In this document: positions 7,901-19,935 of the stretch, piece after piece | How positions within the stretch are numbered: position 1 is the first letter of the stretch | How the letters are laid out: each line of letters opens with the position of its first letter | From: Mycoplasma simbae ATCC 49888 | Lineage (GTDB): Bacteria > Bacillota_I > Bacilli_A > Mycoplasmatales > Metamycoplasmataceae | DNA: 47,699 nucleotides | NCBI RefSeq assembly: GCF_000702705.1 | Contig: NZ_JNJG01000010.1 | Span: forward strand, 1-47,699 | Direction: 5' to 3' | Notes under the pieces: generated by a model | Database searches by the model: none | What the model was told of the DNA's origin: nothing | What the model saw: the letters and a program-made list of their open reading frames with translations, nothing else | Program-made: the position numbers and the translations under genes

Positions 7901-10717
7901 AATGTATTGGCAAAAGCACAACTATTTTTACCAACGCAAAATGAGCAATACTTAAATGACGAAACCGATTCAATGAAAGCTCTTTATGCTGATTTAAAAA
8001 CTAAATATGACTTAGCTAGCGATTTATTGAATAATGAAACGCACGTAAATGATCCAAGTTTACAAGCAAAACGTTTAAGAGTAATGGATGATATAGCCAA
8101 CGAAAGTTATGGTTTAATAGCTAACTTAAAAGTTGAAAAAACTAGAGAAGTAAACAGTGTTATTAACTCACTAACTCGTTTAGACAAATACATTACAAAC
8201 AACTTTACTGGTACTCATAAACCTACATTGAGCGAATTTACAAATCTAGCCCTTCGTTCACAAACTAACCCAACATTAGAAAATATTGATGCCTTTAGAA
8301 CACTAGAGGAGCAAGTAAAACAAGCACACGCTCAAATTACTAAACAAAGAGAAAACATTGTAAAATTCAGTAAAAACCAATTAAAATTAGCCCAAAATAT
8401 TCTAAAACCTTACTTAGATTACTTGCAGGCACGTCCAATTAGTATTGACTCAACTGACAAAACCTTAACTCAAGTTCAGTCTAATAAATTATTAGCTTAT
8501 CTAGCGTTAGATACTGACATAGCAGAATACAGAACTGATCTAGAAAACAGCCAACAACTAATTGATAAAGCATTTAATGAGGATGATTTCAACGCAGACT
8601 CTCGTGCATTATTGAATCAATTTGCTAAATTAAATGCACACTATCAGTCAGTAAAAAATATTGCTAAAGCTAGCTCAATTGTTCTAAAAGAGCAAATGAA
8701 TGCATTCAATGCACAATTGAAAACTAAAGCTGACACAAAAGATAATTTATACGATTTTATTGAAGCGCTAGACCGTAAAAATAAGTCCAATGCTAGTGGC
8801 ATTTCACAATCATTAACAAGCAAAATCAGTGGAGTGGGCGCTAAAGTCAATGCATTGCCTGCCTCATTCGATGATTTAAATGTGATGCAGCACTCAAATT
8901 ATGATTTCAACAACGAGGTCAACTCACAATCAGATGCAAGCATCAAGGATGAATTCAAAAAATTCTATGAAGCTACATACAAAGTTCTTGATTCAGCAAT
9001 CACATTGGACGAGTTTATTTATGGAAGCCAATCAGATAACTCGGATGGCTTACAAGCAATAACAAATTCATTTATAAATCAGCGTACTTTTGACAAAATG
9101 CTTGAATTAATTGCAGATGCATCACATCGTCAAAATGATTTAACTAACGCTGAATTCAAAAACATTATTAACACATATACCTTGCAATATAACTCACTAG
9201 CTACATCGAACAAACCAGCTTCAGATGCGATTTTAGCTAACCAAAACAATAGTTTTGACTACAAACTAAACGCGCTAATAGCTGTATTTAAACCGGCCTA
9301 TTCATTATTGAAATGAGCTCTAAACAAACAAAATCAAGAATCATTCTTCACTAACATTTTGGTTAACAATGCTCAAAGAATGAGAGATATTAAAGCTAAA
9401 GACAAAACTCTACTAGAAGATGTACAAGAATACATTAAAACTCAAATTGCAAATAGCGACAATTTAACTGAAATTGACATTACCGAAAATACTGGTTTAT
9501 TAGACCTATTTGACAAATTCAACATCTTGAAAAATACAATAACTCCATTCAACAAAGAAAACGTTAGAGTGTATTTAACAAGAAATTCAACAGCAGATAA
9601 ATGATTACCTACATTCTTGCAATCAGACACTTCAATTAAAAAATCTAAAGTTAACTTGAAGGTTAAATATGTTCAAGCTCAACAAAGTAGCAACTACTTT
9701 AATGATGTTGAAGGCTTTGAAATTTCATTCCAAGACATTTGAATGACATTCAATACCTTGAGTACATTTAGTATTACAAAAACCGATATGCACCAAGCAG
9801 GATTTACGGCTGCTCAAAACGATAACTATAGAGACAATAAAGTTATTTTCGAGGGTGAAAAGGCTGGATGAAACAACCAAACATTCGGTATGAATTTAAT
9901 GAATATTTTTGGTAAAAATAACACCTACATGAAAGAACACAATCTAAAATTCTTGCGTGAAGATGTAAGCTTTAGTGATAATGCAGACTTATGAGCTAAA
10001 TCAATGCATGGGCAACTGGAAAAACCTGAAAATGTACACTTGTTAGATAACCAAGCTCTATATGCCGGCATTCTGGATGGCACTTTTGCTAATAAAGACT
10101 TGTCAACTTCGAGTTCAGATTTTAAATATAAAATCAAAATTAAAGATGAAGGTATTAGAATTGACTTTAAAACTTGAAAACACGCAAAATTTGGTACAAA
10201 ACAATTCCAATACTGATTGCAAAAAGACAGTGATTTTAGTTGAACACCATCACAGTTTAGACTATATGTACCTTACTTTATTTCAATTCCGCTTTATTCA
10301 CAAGAAACCAATGAATACGCTATTTTATATACCTTCTATGAAAACTACTTAATTTATGATTGAGATACTCAAAATAATGTAAATACTGCAGTATATAAAA
10401 ACAATATTGCACAGGGCTGAAAACCATATTGAGGACTATATTATGCTGATGTTGAAACGAAGAAAATTGTAGATGCTGACACAGTGTTGACAACACCAAA
10501 TTTAAGCGAAGAAGAAAAATTACAACTTAAAGCAAACTTATTTGCACAAGCATACATTAGTAAATGAAACGATAAGAAAAAACCAGCATGAGCTTACGAG
10601 TCAAATAAAGTTAGAACGCAAATATTTGATATTGGACATGGTCCTTTCTATGACACGTTAGAAAAATATGAACAATTCTTTAGAATCTACCCAGAAAAAG
10701 GAGAAAACAATGAGTAA
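1949..10717 (+). CDS. Giant helical surface-type protein A1 (2,922 aa)
   Basis: One open frame when UGA is Trp; ATG with AAGGAG upstream. Residues 7-28 form a hydrophobic signal or anchor after KNKK. From about 35 to about 2,530 the chain is charged and rich in Ala, Gln, Lys, Leu and Glu with few Gly, Pro or Trp (about six UGA Trp codons), as in long coiled coils or helical bundles. From about 2,530 to the end the character changes: about twelve UGA Trp codons and many Tyr/Phe, suggesting a folded beta-rich domain. That domain starts with VRVYLTRNSTADKW and KVNLKVKY, which resemble the same region of the B proteins. A1 and A2 align over their whole length, with better-kept islands such as LYLARKAAFE, NTFNINAKL and KHAEKK. 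Probably exported and membrane-anchored with a large outer part. I do not recognise a named family; giant gliding or adhesion proteins of other mycoplasmas are analogues in size only. Confidence 0.85.
10710..10717 (+). other. 8-nt A1/B1 overlap (ATGAGTAA)
   Basis: The start codon of B1 lies inside the last codons of A1, and the A1 stop is TAA at 10715-10717. The B1 ribosome site (AAAAGGAG) is inside A1. The identical ATGAGTAA arrangement is kept between A2 and B2 at 28679-28686, which supports coupled translation of the two giants. Confidence 0.8.
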
Positions 10718-13700
10718 AACAACAGTTTTAAATCTTTTAGCTGCTCTAGCTAGTGCTAGCACCGCAGCTGCCACTTTAGTAATTATCAGTGAAAAAAGAG
10801 GTCGGATCAATACTGAAAATAGTATTAAAAAATACGATGATTTTACTGTACCTTTTCTTAAACACTCATCTAGATTTTCTGATTCAACAGAACAAGTTCA
10901 AGCCTACAATATCGATGCCAACTTAGTAGGTTATGAATTAACCCAACCACATTTAACTGCTCTGCAAAGATATAAATTAATGCATGCACAAGGTGAAAAG
11001 CAAAAAGCAATCGTTTTTGATTGAATCAATTTTATAATCTTGGATGGCGAAGTAACTACCTCAAATGTAAAAGTTATGCAAGAACTTTTAAATGCACAGT
11101 TAACACGTTTACAAGAAGCAGATTTAAGAGCTCGCTTTTTATCCAGTGAATTAACCAATTTAAAACTTGCTTTAACTCAATTTAGCTCAAAATCTAAACA
11201 AGAACAATACGATTGATTTGAAAATTATTCACGTTCATTCAACGAAACGATTGAAGAACAATATAGTTTAGTTATTCAACATTTAGATCAAAGCAATAAT
11301 TCACTTGATGATAATGTGGCTGAATTAGTTAAATTATTACCTTCATACGCACAAAGAACATATGTGATGCAAAATGTTGAACAAATTGAAAATGATCTTT
11401 TTGCAGACACATTTAGAATCAATGATTTTGCTAAAAATAAAAAAGCTATTGAGTATGCTCTTGAAGAAGCCAAAAAAGATCAAAATCAAGAATTTAATAC
11501 AAAATTTACTGAAATAAACACAAAATTCGTTGAATTAGTAAATTCAAATGTGGAAAATGTTGCTCAAGAATTTATTAATGAAATATTAAGAAACAATGAA
11601 ATCGAGCAAGTTCACAAAGATAATCTAGAGTTATTAAAAACTACAATCAGTGCAACTGATTCAATAGCTAGCGCTAGAAACAATTTTGATTTTCTAATTG
11701 ATTATGTTTTAAAACACAAACTAGTTGCAAATGAAAAATTAAATTCAATTTTGGCTTTAGAATCAATTTCGAAATACTCACAATTAAGCCAACATTATTT
11801 AGATGTAACATTTGCTGAGCTAAATTCAACATTAACTGTAGCCGATTTAAATCAAACATTGGATAGTTTCAAAATTGCAAGCAAAATGATTGCCGCACAA
11901 TTTGAAAATACTAATAAAGTTATTGATGAATTCAAACTTTTTGTTAAGGCAAATAATTCTAAATTATCGCACCTATCTAAAGTGTACGAATTATTGAGTC
12001 TTGAGTCAGATTTAGCGAAACTAAGTCAAGAAAATGTAAGCGACCTAGACAAAACATTTGTATTGCAAACAGTTACAAAATATAGAACAATTATCAATAA
12101 ATTGAGTAATTTAGACTCAAAATTAGCACAAGCATACACTAACTTAAACAGCATAGCTACACATTATCCTGAATTAATCAGCCCACTTGAGTTAATTCGT
12201 TTTAGTGACGAAGTTAAGGGCATAATTAACTCAAATAAGCAACCAAGTGCAATAATTAAAGACCTAGAGGCTAAACTTAAATCTGTATCTGCTTTAATTG
12301 ATTCACGCCAAAGCTACATCGAACTTCAAGATACAATCGTAAACAAAATTTATATTTGAGGCCCTGACTATCAACATATCTCAGTTTCTAACTATTTAAA
12401 TCCTCAAGCTGAACAATTAGCATCAGATTTAATCAATAAAATTGATGAGTTCATGTCTCAATATGATTACTCACAAGAAAAAGCAATCAAGCAAAAATAC
12501 TCACTTAGAGAACAATTACGTGGTTTGCAAAAACTACAACTACACTTTTTACGAACAATAACTCAAGCCCAAATGAGGGAGTTTAAAAACTACATTGCAT
12601 ACTCATTGAAAACACTTTCAAGCCAACAAAAAGCAAAAGTTGATGCTAATTGAGTAAATACTGAAGATTTATTCGCTTATTTAGAGCAACTAAATATTGA
12701 AACAAACAAAATTACTTCAGTTAAATTTAACCCAATTATTTCAACTGATCTACAAGCTCAAATTGATAAATATTTAGTAGCTTTATCTAACTTTAACCAT
12801 GCTAAAACCCAAAATACAGCGTTGATTGAATTAGCTATCTCAATTGATCATGCACAAAAAGTGTTCAATCCTTCTTATGCTAATCCAGCTGTATACACAC
12901 AAGCACAACAAAACTATTTGGATACACTGAATTCAAAATTTGCTGGTTTTGACACTGATTTACAACCTACAAATGAATTTATTAAAGCTTTAGCAAATAA
13001 CTCATTAAGTCCAGAACAAGCAAATGCAATTGCAAACCCTGTTGAATATATAAGCAATAAAGACTTAAAAGTTTGAGAATTATTGCAAAAAAATGCAACT
13101 ATTGAACCATTCAACGTTAACAACGAAGATAACGTTCAAGCAATTTTAAATGCTGAACAAGTTTTGGCAACCTTAAACAAGTTAAAAGAACAAATTCAAC
13201 AAGATCACGCAACCCCAGAATTATTCCAAGAAGATTTTGATCGCATTGCTCAAATTGAGCAAAACTTAATTCAGGCAACTCAAAATCAAGACGTTTCACC
13301 TTTCGAAACTGCTAATGACTTAACTGAGCAAGCTAATGATGTTTTGGTTTCAATTAACGCTAAACTTAAAGATGGTTCTTTACTTTCAGCTTTAGAAAAA
13401 GTTAAACGTCAAATTAATAAAGTTTATCCAGAAGCTACTTCTGCAGATCAAAAACCTCTTGCGGAGCAAACTTTAAGAAAACGTTGAGAAGAATTACACG
13501 AGCAAGCGTCTAAACCTACTATAAATCGTTTTGAAAAAGCTACTTTAGAAGCCAATATTGACGCTTTAGCTAACGCAATTACACCCGCAAGTAAGCTTCA
13601 ACAAGCCTTGAATGATCTAGAAGCAAAAGAAAAAGAATATAACGCTCACGAAGATAAAAGAACAAGAGTTCCAGACGCAGTTGCCGATGATCAGCAAGTT

Positions 13701-16700
13701 AAAGATTTAGCTTTAAGTCAGCTTAATGCAATAGCTAACGCCGAAAAAATTCCTACAGTCGATGCACTAAACAACACTCTAGATCAAATCAATACACGTC
13801 AAAGAGAACTTGAATTGGCAATGACTAAAGATCAAATTGAAGCTTTAAGAGACAAAATTCAAGCTAAAAAAGTAGCCGATTCAGCTACTTCACCTGATGC
13901 TTCAGTGGCAGATTTGAACGCTGCAATTACTTCACTAAGTGATTATGCTAGTCAAAAACTGGCAATTAATGATTTAGTTCAAGCTAAAAATTCAAGAGAT
14001 TTATTGAACAATGAACTTCCGTTGCTGGATAAAATTAAAGAAGCAATTGACTTCAAACAAACCTTGAAAAATGATCCTGAATTAGACTCAGTTCACTCAA
14101 CAAAAGATGCCAAAGCTATTGAAGATGCTATTCATGCTAACTTACCAAATGTAACTAATGAGCCAATTGACACCAAAGCTAAAATTGCTCAAAAAATTGA
14201 CAACATTAATAAAGCTATAGCTGAAGCTAAGTCAAAAAATAAACTTCGTAAACTAGTTGAAAATGATTTAGCAAACATTTTAACTACTGAAGATAAAAAC
14301 CTTGTTTCTTTAAACCAAGTTGAAGCTGAAATTGAACAACAAAACAACAAATATCAAGCGATTTTAAACTCAGCTCCAAATACATACACGCCTGAACAAT
14401 TAGCTCAACACGAGCAAGATTTGGAACAAAAAATTGAAGAGCTAAAAGCTCGTAAAAACGAAATTCTAGGCACGTATGAAAATGCTAAAGAAAAAGCTTT
14501 AGCAACTAAAGCAGAATTAGACAAACGCGTAAAAGCAAGCAAAGATTTAGATCCAGCAAGCAATTTTGCTAATTATGAAAAAGCTGTTCAAGCATTCAAT
14601 GATGAACTAGCAAATAGGGCAAATTCAACTGTTGAGAGCTTAAAAGAAAAAGAAAAAGCCCTTACAAACGCATACCATTTAGATCTAGCGCACAATGCCT
14701 ACAATAAATATGTTCGTTTTGATGCTGAAAAAATTCAACCTGTCGCACACGAATCATTTGCTCAAGTTAAAGAATTAGCCCAAAACTTTAAACAATTCGG
14801 CAACGATACAATTGCAAAACCTTTATCCGCTTCACAATTGAATGATTTCATTGGTTTAGTTGACTCAATGCAAACATTTAATGAAGTGCAAAAAGATATA
14901 GTTGATTTAGTATCGGAATACGAAAAAGAATTGGCAAATAGCTCTAATGCTGCTGAAGATAGAGTTGTAATTGATCAACTTAAAGATTTATTATCACAAC
15001 AAAATCAGCCAGTGGCCCCTTACACTAAAGCAAAAGTTGATGCAAAACGTGAAGATATTATTGCTAAATTAACCAAAATTAAAGAAGAAGCAGCACGTAG
15101 AATCAACAACAAAGCATTGCTAAGAGAATTTGAAGGTGATGTTGATCGCTTTAGAGTTCAACCTGAAGCTCTTGAGGGAGCTAACAGCCAAAGAGTTGAA
15201 GCAAATCAAGCCAATAATGAAGCTACAGGTCAAAATATTGAATTAGGCGATAGCGTTGATCCACAATTAAGCTCAAGAGTTAAAACTGTTACAGAAGCTA
15301 TTAGAAACCGTAACCAAAGTGCCAAAACTTTAGATGAGTTAAATGCAATTAACAACCAAATTGAAGCAATTAAGCAAACTAAAGCCTACACAAATGCACT
15401 TGCGTTGCAAGTTGGTGAAGTGCTCAACCTAATGGAAAATAACTCTAACCAAAGCAGTGAATTAGTACGTTCTTACATCGATAACCATTTAGCCGATTTA
15501 GTAGATTCAGCACGCCGTGAATACGCGAATGCTGATATAACTGCAAATGGCGAAACCGTTGAACAAGCTAAAGCCAAATTGCAAGCTAAATTAAGTGAAA
15601 AAATTCAACAATTACACGCCGCAAGAACCAATTTACAAGAAATTATTCATGTTAATGAGCTTTATGAACAAGCTAAAAGATTGAATGATCAAACTAACTA
15701 TTATTCAATAGATGGTGTATCAGGCTCAAGAAACAATGATATTGTTAAAGTTTGATTACGTTCTATAGTTGATGGTGCAATTTATTCTAAATCACAAACT
15801 CCAGCCCAAAGAAACGCTAATTTTGAAGCTTCTAAAGCTAAAATTGAAAAAGCTCTAGAGTATTTAAAACTGCAAAAACAAGTTTCAGATACCATTGGTC
15901 AATGAATTAGCCAAAGAGATGAAGATTCAGTTAAGTACTTTGCAACTGTAAAAGATGAAGAAAAATTAACTAAGGATATGTGAGACATCTTGCCAAATGC
16001 TTCTGAGAATTTATTGCCTGAGCAAATTGAAGCAAGAAAAACACAATTAGCTCAAAAATGAGCAGAAAATACTCAAATTAGAGATAAAAGAATTCAAACA
16101 TATGAAGCAATCGAATCAATCAAAGATGAGCAAGCATATGTAAATTCAAGTGAATATGTTGTGTTTAAACGTATTTTAGATGAACGCATTTTTGAATTAA
16201 AACAACAAAACCGTTCAGCATCTAACAGCGAACAATTGCAAGCAATTCAAGATCAAGTTCAAAGATTAAAACAATTCTTACCTGCTGAATTAGACTTAGC
16301 TCTAAAAATTAAACAAACAAACGAATACGCTCATGGTTTAGTACCATTAAATCCTGATATTCAAGCTAAAAAAGATGAATTAAAAGCTGAAATTCAAGCA
16401 AGTTTAGACCAATTGCGTCTAAATACGCCAACTCAAGATGAATTAGCTGCCAGAACGTCGGCCTTAGAAACTAAAAAACACCTACTAGACTTACATAAAG
16501 TTAGATTAGATGTGTTTCAAAGATGAACTCAAGTTAAAGCTCAAGTTGAAATGGATGAGGATATTGCTACAAAGGAAAAACAAGCTTTAGTTGAGGTGTT
16601 GAATCAATTTACAAACGATTTAAACGCAGTTCAATTTAACAACAACACACGCTTAGAAGAATTTAGCGCTATTAGCACTAAATATCTTGAAGGTCAAAGC

Positions 16701-17162
16701 GAAACATCAGTGCCATTCTTACACGAATTAATTCGTAAATTTGCCGATAAATTAGATCAGGCCCAAAAAGTGCTGCGTACTAACGATGAAGTTAATGCTG
16801 ATGATGTATCAAATAATGAAATTGCTGGCATTTATACACGTTTAACTCAAGCTATCAACGCTGGTAAAGATTTAATCGAAAACCGTAATGGAGCAACTAT
16901 TCAAGGTCGTCAAGACCTAATTAGACAAATGGATACACTTGTATCAGAACTTGTGGAAGCCAAAATGAATGCAATGAATTCATTGAAACGTAAGGCTCAA
17001 CAATTATCATTGCAAATTTCAAATCCAAGCAATGATTTAGCATCATTATTGAACGATAATTTCAATGAAAAAGCAATTGAGGATTTAAGTAATGTCGCTT
17101 TTGAAGAAGGCACAAGCACAGTAGAAATCATTGCTAAAATTGACTCATTAATGATTCAATCA

Positions 17163-17170
17163 ATCTTGCT
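17163..17170 (+). other. Frameshift site in B1
   Basis: Codons read ...TCA ATC in the first frame, then TT, then GCT CAT GCC in the second. B2 has ATT GTT GCT CAT at the same place. No heptamer of the X XXY YYZ slippery type is present, so programmed -1 frameshifting is not supported. A one-base deletion, or an assembly error, fits best. Confidence 0.75.
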
Positions 17171-19425
17171 CATGCCTCACAAATGAAACGTATTTATGAC
17201 GCTCAAGAGAGCAAATTATTAGCTCAATCTGCTCAATTACAAACTGTAATTGATTATATTGACGTAAACAACATTTGAACTACTTCAACCGAGCAAAAAT
17301 ACAATGAAATTAAGGCTAAACTAGCTAAATTAAATTCATTTGCAACCTCAAAACAATATTCTGAATCGCAATTCAAATCATTTGCACAGCCAAACACATC
17401 TAATTTCATTGTTGAATACTTGCAACCAAGTTTAGATTTAGATGCACAAAGCAACCAAAAATTAAGCGAGTTAAAAAATTCAATTGATCTAGATTTGAAA
17501 AATATATTAAGCGAAAATACTGGTAAAATGAGTACTTTGATCAATTTTATTGACAGTGCAAAACAAGAACAAAAAAGCATTTTTGAAGTAACCAATTTAT
17601 TACAAACACGTGCAGCTATTGCAGAAATTCGTTCTACATACGAATCATTAAAAGCCTATGCAAGTGAGAATCTAGAATCAACTACTGCTGATCAATTGCA
17701 ATCGAAATTATTAGCTATATTTACCCTAATTAAAAAAGTAGATGTGTTTGTGGAAACATTCAAACGTGAAGCTGGTGAATTAATTCAACAACGTGCTAAT
17801 ATCGATGAAATTGCCAACTATGTATTAAAAGATTCTCATCACTCTTCTCGTACTGCTATAGATAATTTATACAACACCTACAAACAAGCATTGCAAAGCG
17901 CAATTGATTCATTAACTCCAGAGCAAATTGATAATTTCAAACAATCTGGATATATCAATTTAGCTTCCAATCAAACACAAAACAATGTTTTAACTAAATT
18001 AAACGAATTTTACAATGCTTTAGCAATGGATAATATCCAAGCTGAATTTGTTAAATTAGTCAACAGCGAACAAGCAAGAGTATCGCAAGGTAATACCTTA
18101 GAACAATTTGCGAAACAACTTAAAGAGGTTACTAGTTCATTAGCAGCCGATACAAATGTATTAGATGTTACTGACAATGATAGAATTTTGGAATATTTTG
18201 AACAATTTGCTAATACTAAAATTGACAACACAGCTATTTTAAACCCTGTGTATGTGCGAACCTATATTGTTAAAGAAAGTGCAACCAATGATTGATACAA
18301 TGTGGTTAGCCAAAACGAAAGAGAAAAAACAATTTCTCTAAAAGTTAAATATGAATATAAACCAGTAAACTTGAATGTTTTTGAAAACTTTAAAGGCTTT
18401 AACACTGAAAAACAAGTGCAAATTACATTTGCTACTGCTTCAAAATTGGGCTTAGAACCTAAATCAAGAAACATTATTTATGTTGACAAAAATACAATGG
18501 GATATGCTGCTAAACAAGTGATTGCTAACGCAAGCGAATTGGGCTGACAAGTAGGTGAAGCTAGCCAAGCAAAAGAAAAAGCCTTAGATAAATTTAAAAA
18601 ATCTTTAGGCTTAAACGAAAATGTAAAATCAATTATTATTGATTATGCAAATAACAAAACTTATACTTTAGCTTCAGATAATACATTAGCTGAAAAAACT
18701 ACACCAAATAGCTTTAAATTTAAATTCAGCTTCCCTGAATACCACGTATATCACCAATCTGCTTCTATCACCTCAGATAACTCAAAACAGTTTGTGCGTT
18801 TAAGTGTTGAAGGTGAACAAATAGTAGCGGAAGTAGTTGTGCCAGCGTTTATGTCAATAGGACGTGATAACTATAGTCACCACACCAATGTGCTTAATAT
18901 TGTAAATGGTAACCCAATTGAAGAGGATACAATGCCTTCGGCAATGATAAACACAATTAAATTTGCCTTTGATTTTGATGCCAATACTAAAGATATTAAT
19001 CTATTTGTAACTCGCTTAGAAAGTCACCACGTAACTAAACATAAGCAGCTTACAGACGCAAATGTTCAAGACGTTAAAACTTATGCGGATGGCAACCTTA
19101 CAGCCCACGTATGAAGCAATGTTGACTTTGCTAAATGATTAATTATTAATAATGAAACTTGAGCTTCAAAAGATGGTGTTAACAACGGTGATTCACCTTT
19201 ACGTAAAGATGCTAAAAACCAATTTACTGGTTACCAAGTAGATACTAAGTACTTTATTAAAAACCCAAGAACATCTGAAACATATATTAAAACTGCAAAC
19301 CCAAGCGGAGAAAATATTAAAACTCAGACAATTTTATCGGGAACAATTTTAGCTAGCTTATTCAATACAGGTATAGAATTATTTGAATACAGCGACGTTA
19401 AAGAATCATAATAATTTGATAATTA

Positions 19426-19449
19426 AGCCACTTAAAAGTGGCTTTTTTT
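19426..19449 (+). terminator. Intrinsic terminator after cassette 1
   Basis: AGCCACTT (19426-19433) and AAGTGGCT (19436-19443) form a GC-containing stem with a short A loop, followed by seven T. It lies 14 nt after the B1 stop codon and would end the cassette 1 transcript before cassette 2. Confidence 0.85.
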
Positions 19450-19460
19450 GTGTTTTGGTG

Positions 19461-19494
19461 AGTATTTTTTCAGTATTTTTTTGAGTTTTTACTG
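19461..19494. repeat. T-rich tandem motif before cassette 2
   Basis: Three successive units of 11-12 bases begin AGT and continue with T runs: AGTATTTTTTC, AGTATTTTTTTG, AGTTTTTACTG. They lie between the terminator of cassette 1 and the promoter of cassette 2. Such phased T tracts can bend DNA or act as upstream promoter elements; no function is shown. Confidence 0.4.
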
Positions 19495-19616
19495 TTTTAT
19501 GCGCATTCAATAATTATTGTATTTATTTGCTAAAAAACACTGTTTAAAAAATAGCTTTTTTTGCCGAAAATTACTGTTTTTTCAGTGTGAATTTAGATTT
19601 TGAAAAAATAACTTAC

Positions 19617-19625
19617 TGCTATAAT
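19617..19625 (+). promoter_or_regulatory. Extended -10 promoter of cassette 2
   Basis: TGCTATAAT gives a perfect TATAAT (19620-19625) with the TG extension. TTGAAA at 19600-19605 is only 14 nt upstream, so the extended -10 probably does the work, as is common in mycoplasmas with weak -35 boxes. Transcription would start near 19632, leaving a leader of about 45 nt with an AGGAGGAG ribosome site before 19679. Confidence 0.65.
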
Positions 19626-19678
19626 TTAAAATCAATAAAAGATATAAATATATGAATATATTTAGGAGGAGTTAAATC

Positions 19679-19918
19679 ATGGATGAAGTCTTAGAGAAAT
19701 ACGAAACTAATGACCAGCCAAAACCTAAACACACATGCAAAATTAAAAAACATGTTGGCTCATTTTTTGCAGTTGTGTTTGTAGTTATTTTCTTAGCTAT
19801 TATTGCTGTATCTGTTGCATACATAGCTGACTTTGTAATTTATCAAGGTAGCGGTGAAGATGGTTTATTGTGAACTGTTTCGCAAAGAATGTATGGATTG
19901 TTTGGTCTTTACAAATAA
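19679..19918 (+). CDS. Small single-pass membrane protein S2 of the giant-protein cassette
   Basis: 79 aa, read through the UGA at 19871-19873. An acidic then basic N-terminal part (KHTCKIKKH, residues 17-25) precedes a hydrophobic segment at about 26-50. The outer tail contains AYIADFVIYQGSGEDGLLW and ends TVSQRMYGLFGLYK. It is the paralogue of S1: the cytoplasmic heads differ, but the membrane exit and tail are kept, so selection appears to act on the tail. The AGGAGGAG site upstream is strong. It is first in the cassette and so would be transcribed before A2 and B2. No known family is recognised. Confidence 0.82.
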
Positions 19919-19935
19919 ACAACTAAGGAGTTAAA

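Larger units (their letters stand above)
1705..19411 (+). other. Cassette 1: S1-A1-B1 gene set
   Basis: Three consecutive plus-strand genes: a small membrane protein, giant protein A1 and giant protein B1 (frameshifted). Gaps are 10 nt between S1 and A1, and an 8-nt overlap between A1 and B1. The set is followed by an intrinsic terminator at 19426-19449. It is paralogous, gene by gene, to cassette 2 at 19679-37405. Confidence 0.85.
10710..19411 (+). pseudogene. Giant helical surface-type protein B1, frameshifted near 17166
   Basis: The first frame runs from ATG 10710 to TAG 17220-17222 (2,170 aa). Sequence matching B2 then continues one frame off to TAA 19409-19411. Aligned with B2, exactly one base is missing: IQSI ends at 17165, AHASQMK resumes at 17168, and only two bases lie between. 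If intact the protein would be about 2,900 aa. N-terminus: hydrophobic residues 6-27 after MSKTT. At residues 222-255 it carries a segment nearly identical to B2 (31 of 34 residues). The bulk is charged helical sequence. The detached C-terminal part has VRTYIVKESATNDW and ISLKVKYEYK, then FVRLSVEGEQIVAE. As read, the first product would lack the aromatic C-terminal domain. An ATG at 17183 could start a 742-aa fragment but has no ribosome site. A sequencing error is possible; the site is not a homopolymer. Confidence 0.75.

Noticed and set aside
2926-10350. Many separate medium-size ORFs across the giant genes, ending in TGA
   Set aside because: All are in the same frame and joined only by TGA, which is Trp here (S14 and S8 prove the code). 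They are pieces of single giant genes.
10062-10352. Plus-strand ORF in another frame within the A1 C-terminal region
   Set aside because: The A1 frame is open through it and is conserved with A2; this frame is not conserved in A2.
17157-17186. Programmed -1 frameshift in B1
   Set aside because: No slippery heptamer, no obvious downstream pseudoknot, and the intact paralogue B2 has no shift at this place.
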